Below are positions 31,459 to 35,866 of a stretch of 35,866 bases of DNA, in pieces (position 1 is the stretch's first letter; each line of letters opens with the position of its first letter). This DNA is from Planctomycetota bacterium. GTDB lineage: Bacteria; Planctomycetota; J058; JAJDCP01. The notes under the pieces were generated by a model. The model was given only the letters and a program-made list of their open reading frames with translations, ran no database searches and was not told where the DNA came from. A program made the translations under genes and the position numbers. The DNA lies in NCBI GenBank assembly GCA_029260765.1, contig JAJDCP010000156.1:1-35866 (forward strand), in the 5' to 3' direction.

Positions 31459-32634
31459 TCAGGACGATCCGCACTCTTCCTTGCTGCTGAGCAGTTCTTG
31501 CAGCAGCGCGGCCAGATAGCCCAGCCGGCGGCCGCCACGACCCTTTCCGAGGGGCAGCGACGCCAGCCGCAACCCCTCCACGGCGGTCTGCAGGCCACAG
31601 GCCTTGCGATGCTTGTATTGGGCCCACAGGGAGCGCAGGTCCCACAGGGGCTGCAGCTGCAACGTCTGTTGCAGCGACTTGACTCCGTGGTCGCCCCAGG
31701 CCAGGTAGAGGTCATCGCTGCAAGCAAAGGCCCTCCAGGCCGCCGCCAGGGAGTCTCTTGGCGGAGCCGCCTCCAGCAGGCCGCGCGGCAGCTCGAGGTG
31801 TTGGTCGGTGCGCGCTCCCAGTTTCTGCTCGGGTTGCAGAAACAGCTCGAGAACCTGGCCGCTCGCGGGTCGTAGCGCCATCCAATGCACGACATCATGG
31901 CGCCGGCGCGAGCCTTGGGAAGGATTGTTCTCAGCGTGCACCAGCACGAGCTGGTTCCAGCGATCGCGCAACAGGCTGGGAAGCTGTGGCTTCGGCGGCG
32001 GGCGTTCGCGGGTGCGGAAGCGCGCCTGGGCATGCTTCGCGATATGGTTCAGCTGGAAGTCGATGGCAAACTGGAAGGGCCGCAGCAGCTGGCTGCAGTC
32101 GCGGCCTTCGAGCAGTCCCAGCGCAATGGTCAGGGATTCGACCGTCGAGACGTAATCGGGCCGTGGTTCTTTGCGGATCTGGTACGCGCTGGGCGCCTCA
32201 GGCTCGAAGCTGAAGCGCGGGAGCGCCTCCCACGAGGGATTGAGCTTGAGCAGCTTGACCGACTGCGACCAGGTGCCGTCGATCACCAGCAGTGTCCAGG
32301 GTCCCGGCGGGGCAGGTTGCCGGCTGAGATTGTGTGCCTGCCGACCAGGATAGAGCAGCGCCACCTGTTCCGATTCAGCGAGCAGCTTCTGAAAGCGGGC
32401 ATCTTCGCTGAAGTCCATGCCTTCGATCAGGGCCGAGGCTGGCAGGCCGAGATGCGCCATGCGGGCTGTGCCCACGGCGTGCCGTGCTTCTTTGGGATGT
32501 TGCACGATCAGCACGCGGGTGCGGGTCTGCAGGGGCTGGAGGGTGTGGCAGTAGCAGGCAACGCAGGGGCGGCGGCAGCGCAGACATTCTTCGCGGAAAG
32601 GTCGGGTCTCACGGGCGATGGAGGGTTCGGTCAC
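31459..32634 (-). CDS. DTW-domain protein (tRNA aminocarboxypropyltransferase-like) with extra domain
   Basis: 391 residues from a GTG at 32634 that overlaps the upstream ferredoxin stop (GTGA). The first ~200 residues have the DTW layout: a Cys cluster CLRCRRPCVACYC at 17-29, LIVQHPKEARHAVGTARM, LLYPGRQA, LVIDGTWSQSVKLL at 117-129, and PRPDYVSTVESLTIALGLLEG. Known relatives (TapT) make acp3U in tRNA from S-adenosylmethionine. Residues about 230-391 form a second, unrecognised domain (LVLVHAENNPS, DVVHWMALRP, DDLYLAWGDHGVKSL), possibly RNase H/exonuclease-like in flavour. That extension is longer than in typical DTW proteins. Confidence 0.8.
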   Translation of the reverse strand: MTEPSIARETRPFREECLRCRRPCVACYCHTLQPLQTRTRVLIVQHPKEARHAVGTARMAHLGLPASALIEGMDFSEDARFQKLLAESEQVALLYPGRQAHNLSRQPAPPGPWTLLVIDGTWSQSVKLLKLNPSWEALPRFSFEPEAPSAYQIRKEPRPDYVSTVESLTIALGLLEGRDCSQLLRPFQFAIDFQLNHIAKHAQARFRTRERPPPKPQLPSLLRDRWNQLVLVHAENNPSQGSRRRHDVVHWMALRPASGQVLELFLQPEQKLGARTDQHLELPRGLLEAAPPRDSLAAAWRAFACSDDLYLAWGDHGVKSLQQTLQLQPLWDLRSLWAQYKHRKACGLQTAVEGLRLASLPLGKGRGGRRLGYLAALLQELLSSKEECGSS

Positions 32635-33143
32635 GAACCAGGGGCCGCTGCGCCCGTGAAGAATTCGACCGAGCCTCGTTGACCGACGCGCGGGTCGACG
32701 CCCAGGCTCTCACAATACTCTCCATTGGGCCAGAGCACCTTGATGGCCTCTTTGTCGCTGCAGGCCTCTTCGCACAACTTGCAAGAGACGCAAGCTTTCG
32801 GGTCGACCATTTTGGCCACGGCGAAGAAGTCTCCGTCGTCCCGGGCTCCCAGCTCAAGGCAGTCGAAGGGACAGGCAGCGATGCACCAGTCACAACCCGT
32901 GCAGCGCTCGTCGATTACGACAGCGATGGGCCGATCTTTCGCCTTCTTGATGTGGAAGGTCTGGTTCATCGTTGTGTCGTAGATGCAGTCTACCGGACAG
33001 TACGAGCCACACACACCACAGTCGATGCACAGATCTTCGTCAATCCAGTGCAGCTTCTTGGTGTTCCCGAAGATCGCGTCCGTTGGGCACTTCTTGGCAC
33101 AGATGGTGCAGCCGATGCATTCTTCAGCGATGTAGTAAGCCAT
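32631..33143 (-). CDS. Polyferredoxin, four [4Fe-4S] motifs
   Basis: 170 residues with four CxxCxxCxxxC(P)-type motifs: CIGCTICAKKCP, CIDCGVCGSYCP, CTGCDWCIAACP and CVSCKLCEEAC. The first three are full ferredoxin motifs; the last has Ser/Asp where Pro is usual. No signal peptide is seen, so it is cytoplasmic. It follows rnfC by 46 bases, with GGGGA before the ATG, and is probably the electron donor or carrier of the Rnf-type complex. The GTG of the DTW gene overlaps its stop. Confidence 0.88.
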   Translation of the reverse strand: MAYYIAEECIGCTICAKKCPTDAIFGNTKKLHWIDEDLCIDCGVCGSYCPVDCIYDTTMNQTFHIKKAKDRPIAVVIDERCTGCDWCIAACPFDCLELGARDDGDFFAVAKMVDPKACVSCKLCEEACSDKEAIKVLWPNGEYCESLGVDPRVGQRGSVEFFTGAAAPGS

Positions 33144-33189
33144 CAGATCCCCTGCTTTGGTGCTGCTACGAGTCGACCAGACCCGGAAA

Positions 33190-34572
33190 TCAGTGCTTCT
33201 CTTTCTTTCTTGCCGCCACGGCTTCCGACATCAACTGCCGGATCTGGTGGACGATGGGGCGCCTGGAGGGACAGACATAACTACAGACGCCACACTGGAT
33301 ACAGTCAAACAGATTGTAGCTGTTCTGGGCGAGCTCCCACTGGTTTCGCTCGCCGAGGATGCTGAGCTCACAGGGCAGAAGACCGGCCGGACAGCCGATC
33401 ACGCACGCCGAGCAGCGGATGCAGTCCCGGTACTCTTCGATGCGTTCTTCCATCAGCGCGGTGAAACCCGCCGAGCCTTTGGTGACGATGCGATCCATGT
33501 CACCCACGGACAGGCCCATCATCGGTCCGCCCGAGACGATCTTGTTGGTGCCCGGCACGACACCGACGTGGTTGAGCAGCTCGCGGAAGGTCGTCCCGAT
33601 GCGCACCCAGTAGTTGCGTTGGTCGACGATGCCTTGACCGGTGAAGGTCAGAATACGCTGGATCAACGGCCGGTTGAGCTTCAGAGCCTCATAGATGGCA
33701 AAGAAGGTCGCCACGTTGCTGCAGACTACGCCGACGTCCATGGGCAGTCCACGGCTCGGAACCTCGACACCCAGGGCGGCCAGGATCAGCTGCTTTTCGC
33801 CACCCTGGGGGTACAGCACATGTAGGGGCTGCACGTAGAAGCCTTCGTAGCGAGGGTCCGTGATGAGCTGGGCCATCACCTCGATGCAGTCGACCTTGTT
33901 CGCTTCGATGCCCAGACAGACCTGTTCGGCGTTGAGCAGTTTCTTGCAGTACAGCACGCCCTCGAGCATCTCGCGGGGATGTTCGAGCATCAGGCGGTGG
34001 TCGCAAGTCAGGTAGGGCTCGCATTCGACCCCGTTCACGACCAGGGTCTTGATGGGCTTGTTCGGGGGCGGGGACAGCTTGACATGGGTCGGGAAGGTCG
34101 CCCCTCCCATACCCGCGATGCCCGCACCGCGGATCAGTCCGAGCATCTCTTTCGGCGACAGCGAGAGTGGGTCTTCGCGCTCGACATCGCACCCGTCGGC
34201 CCACTCGTCCTTGCCGTCCGCCTTGATGATCACACAATCGCCGGTCGTGCCGAAGATCGACGTGCGCGGCTCGATCTTGACGACGGTGCCAGAGGTCGTG
34301 GCGTGCACCGGGCAGGAGACGAAGCCCTGCGCTTCCCCAACGACCTGGCCTTTCTTGACCTTGTCCTTCTTGTTGACGATGCACTTCGAGGGGGCGCCGA
34401 TGTGCTGGGAGAGCGGCACGGCCAGCTCTTTGGGGATCGGCATCACGCCGGTCCGCTTGCCATCGGTGAAGCGCTTGCAATCGTCGGGGTGCACGCCGCC
34501 ATAGGGGATCTTCTTGAGCTCCCGCACTTGCGGCATCGCGGCGATGTGGTCGGGCAGAGCAACACTGGACAT
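33190..34572 (-). CDS. rnfC: Electron transport complex subunit RnfC
   Basis: 460 residues. The N-terminal barrel (KKIPYGGVHPDDCKRFTDG, VSCPVHATTSGTVVKIEPR) leads to a nucleotide/FMN-binding region (GAGIAGMGGATFPTHVKL, KTLVVNGVECEPYLTCDHRLM). Two ferredoxin motifs follow near the end: CIRCSACVIGCPAGLLPCEL and CIQCGVCSYVCPSRRP. RnfC is the NADH-side subunit of the Rnf complex, which couples ferredoxin and NAD to ion translocation. CAGGAG precedes the ATG at good spacing. It is 21 bases after rnfB. The membrane subunits RnfA, D, E and G are not in the window. Confidence 0.93.
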   Translation of the reverse strand: MSSVALPDHIAAMPQVRELKKIPYGGVHPDDCKRFTDGKRTGVMPIPKELAVPLSQHIGAPSKCIVNKKDKVKKGQVVGEAQGFVSCPVHATTSGTVVKIEPRTSIFGTTGDCVIIKADGKDEWADGCDVEREDPLSLSPKEMLGLIRGAGIAGMGGATFPTHVKLSPPPNKPIKTLVVNGVECEPYLTCDHRLMLEHPREMLEGVLYCKKLLNAEQVCLGIEANKVDCIEVMAQLITDPRYEGFYVQPLHVLYPQGGEKQLILAALGVEVPSRGLPMDVGVVCSNVATFFAIYEALKLNRPLIQRILTFTGQGIVDQRNYWVRIGTTFRELLNHVGVVPGTNKIVSGGPMMGLSVGDMDRIVTKGSAGFTALMEERIEEYRDCIRCSACVIGCPAGLLPCELSILGERNQWELAQNSYNLFDCIQCGVCSYVCPSRRPIVHQIRQLMSEAVAARKKEKH

Positions 34573-34593
34573 CGGGTGGACTCCTGAATCGGC

Positions 34594-35478
34594 CTACAGC
34601 AGGGCCAGGGTTTCCGCGACCTTGAATTGAACGCGCTCTTCGCCCACGTGGTGGATCACCTCGGTCGGGCAAACCGGCACGCAGTCATGGCAGTTGATGC
34701 ACTTGTCATAGTCGACTGCAGCAAGGAAATTCACGACATGGATCGCGTCGTAGTTGCAGGCCTTGACGCACTTGTTGCAGGCGATGCAACCGGTGCTGCA
34801 GTTCTTCTTGGTGACCGGCCCCTTGTCCTGCGACTTGCAGCGCACGTGCACCTGCTTGTCGATCGGAATCATGTCGTAGAGGTCTTTGGGGCAGACCTGA
34901 GCACAGATCGAACAGCCGGTGCACTTGTTCTCGACGATGACCGGCAGGCGCGTGATCGGCGACATGTAGATCGCATCGTACGGGCACTCTTTGGCGCACG
35001 TGCCCAACTCGAGACAGGCATACGAACAGGCCTTGCTACCGCTCTGCACCATCATGTGCGCAGCTGCACGGCAGTCGTGGGGACCGTCGTACACGTAGCG
35101 GTCTTCGCAGCAGGTGCCGCCCATGCACTTCAGCACGGCGACCTTGGGCGCGCTGCTCGCGGCCTCGAGTCCCAGGATCTCACAGATCAGCTTGGTGACC
35201 TTGCTGCCCCCCGGTGAACACAGGTTGGGCGCGGTGCGCTCGTCAGCCAGGGCTTCGGAGTAGCCGAGACAGCCGGGTTCGCCGCAAGCGCCGCAGTTGA
35301 TACCGGGCATGATCTCGAGCAGCTCTTCGACGATGGGGTTGGTCTTGACGTAGAACTTCTTGGCCGCGACCGCGATAATCAGGCCAAAGCCGACACTGAG
35401 TAGGGTGATGACGACCAGAGCGGCGGGGATCAGAATGGCCCAATTCGGGTTCGCTGCCGCCAGAAAAAGCACTGTCAT
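34594..35478 (-). CDS. rnfB: Electron transport complex subunit RnfB
   Basis: 294 residues. An N-terminal membrane helix (13-38) precedes the RnfB/Fdx cluster motif CGACGEPGC at 62-70, with Cys87 as the likely fourth ligand. Several further [4Fe-4S] motifs follow: CAKECP, CTGCSICAQVCP, CIACNKCVKAC and CINCHDCVPVCP. RnfB accepts electrons from ferredoxin and passes them to the membrane subunits. AGGAAAG precedes the ATG. It is the first gene of the operon rnfB-rnfC-polyferredoxin, an order unlike the common rnfCDGEAB or rnfABCDGE. The other subunits must be elsewhere or beyond the window. Confidence 0.93.
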   Translation of the reverse strand: MTVLFLAAANPNWAILIPAALVVITLLSVGFGLIIAVAAKKFYVKTNPIVEELLEIMPGINCGACGEPGCLGYSEALADERTAPNLCSPGGSKVTKLICEILGLEAASSAPKVAVLKCMGGTCCEDRYVYDGPHDCRAAAHMMVQSGSKACSYACLELGTCAKECPYDAIYMSPITRLPVIVENKCTGCSICAQVCPKDLYDMIPIDKQVHVRCKSQDKGPVTKKNCSTGCIACNKCVKACNYDAIHVVNFLAAVDYDKCINCHDCVPVCPTEVIHHVGEERVQFKVAETLALL

Positions 35479-35560
35479 GACGCTTTCCTACCTGTTGCGA
35501 TGTGTCGTTCCGGGTTTTCCAGCTCTAGAACCAGCCCAGGGGAGATTCCGGAGGTTGAAG

Positions 35561-35589
35561 AGTGTAGCGCTGCTTGGCGCCGCACTCAA
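35561..35589 (-). promoter_or_regulatory. Candidate promoter of the rnfB operon
   Basis: On the minus strand TTGAGT (35589-35584), a 17-base spacer and TACACT (35566-35561) match -35 and -10 elements at 4 of 6 bases each. The leader to rnfB would be about 75 bases. Confidence 0.4.
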
Positions 35590-35866
35590 TGCCTTTCCCG
35601 GCGCTACGCCTGGCTTCTTGATGTTCTGCCCCCTTCCAATCAGCAAATACCGCGCCATGAACGGCAACCGCCGGCTCAGGCGGCTGGCACGGACCGAGCG
35701 ACGCCACTCGTGTCGTCAGGACCCAGCTGGCTGTGACTGATCGAGACATCACGGCCGACGCTGACTAGTCGGGAGTTTTGGGGGTTTTTGGGGCAGGCCC
35801 CAAACCCCCAACCAGACCCCCGGGGGCCCGCGTACACCCCCCCCCCCAACCCAAAGTACAGGGCGC
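35590..35866. other. Non-coding end of the window
   Basis: No convincing gene. It contains a strong hairpin at 35778-35811 and long G/C homopolymer tracts up to the last base, including about 13 consecutive C near 35836-35849. Confidence 0.35.
35778..35811. repeat. Strong GC hairpin with G-tracts
   Basis: TTGGGGGTTTTTGGGGC pairs with GCCCCAAACCCCCAA around a two-base loop, with two unpaired T in the stem. It may be a terminator-like structure. The runs of G could also form a quadruplex. Confidence 0.5.

Overview
The window is high-GC bacterial DNA with dense genes, Shine-Dalgarno starts and many start/stop overlaps. A Ser/Thr kinase with TPR-like repeats, a sigma-54 activator with an FHA-like segment, an FG-GAP secreted protein, a histone-H1-like Lys/Ala-rich protein and Rnf-type electron-transfer genes fit a Planctomycetota- or Myxococcota-like organism, probably with some anaerobic capacity. 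I cannot assign the phylum from sequence alone. UGA is a normal stop in several genes here, so the genetic code is standard.

Layout. 1-1.85 kb: debris, namely a frameshifted IS630-type transposase joined to a GxxExxY-protein fragment, a possible small membrane protein, and the 3' part of a group II intron including domain V. 1.99-10.67 kb: a signalling island with a kinase/TPR gene (-), three tandem micro-ORFs (-) encoding near-identical 20-residue peptides, a sigma-54 activator (-) and a divergent TPR gene (+). A near-perfect sigma-54 promoter with a cluster of CAGTGC half-sites upstream of it precedes the peptide array. The island is flanked by direct copies of a ~208-bp intron segment; the right copy carries the intron 5' end and the left copy the 3' end.

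11.4-17.9 kb: a redox/secretion region. Two genes are interrupted by an in-frame TGA at a position expected to be cysteine, each followed by a bacterial-SECIS-like hairpin: an FG-GAP protein (Trp-U-Cys) and a thioredoxin-like/CXXCH/double-PDZ protein (Cys-Val-Pro-U). I interpret both as selenoproteins. The second overlaps a DsbD-alpha-like gene. Between them lies a carbamoyltransferase fused to a radical SAM domain, flanked by a 28-bp direct repeat.

17.9-28.6 kb: a DJ-1/PfpI protein, a Lys/Ala-rich coiled-coil zinc-finger protein, a DHH phosphoesterase, a C39-like cysteine protease, proline dehydrogenase, a ketoacyl-synthase-like protein lacking the usual Cys, a deacetylase/acyltransferase-like/C45 fusion, and an RdgC-like pair. 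28.7-35.5 kb (all -): an ECF-type ABC ATPase, a UbiB/ABC1 kinase, a DTW-domain protein, a polyferredoxin, RnfC and RnfB. The last ~390 bases hold a candidate rnfB promoter, a strong hairpin and homopolymer tracts.

The best candidates for undescribed biology are the sigma-54-controlled peptide array with its kinase and activator neighbours, and the pair of candidate selenoproteins.
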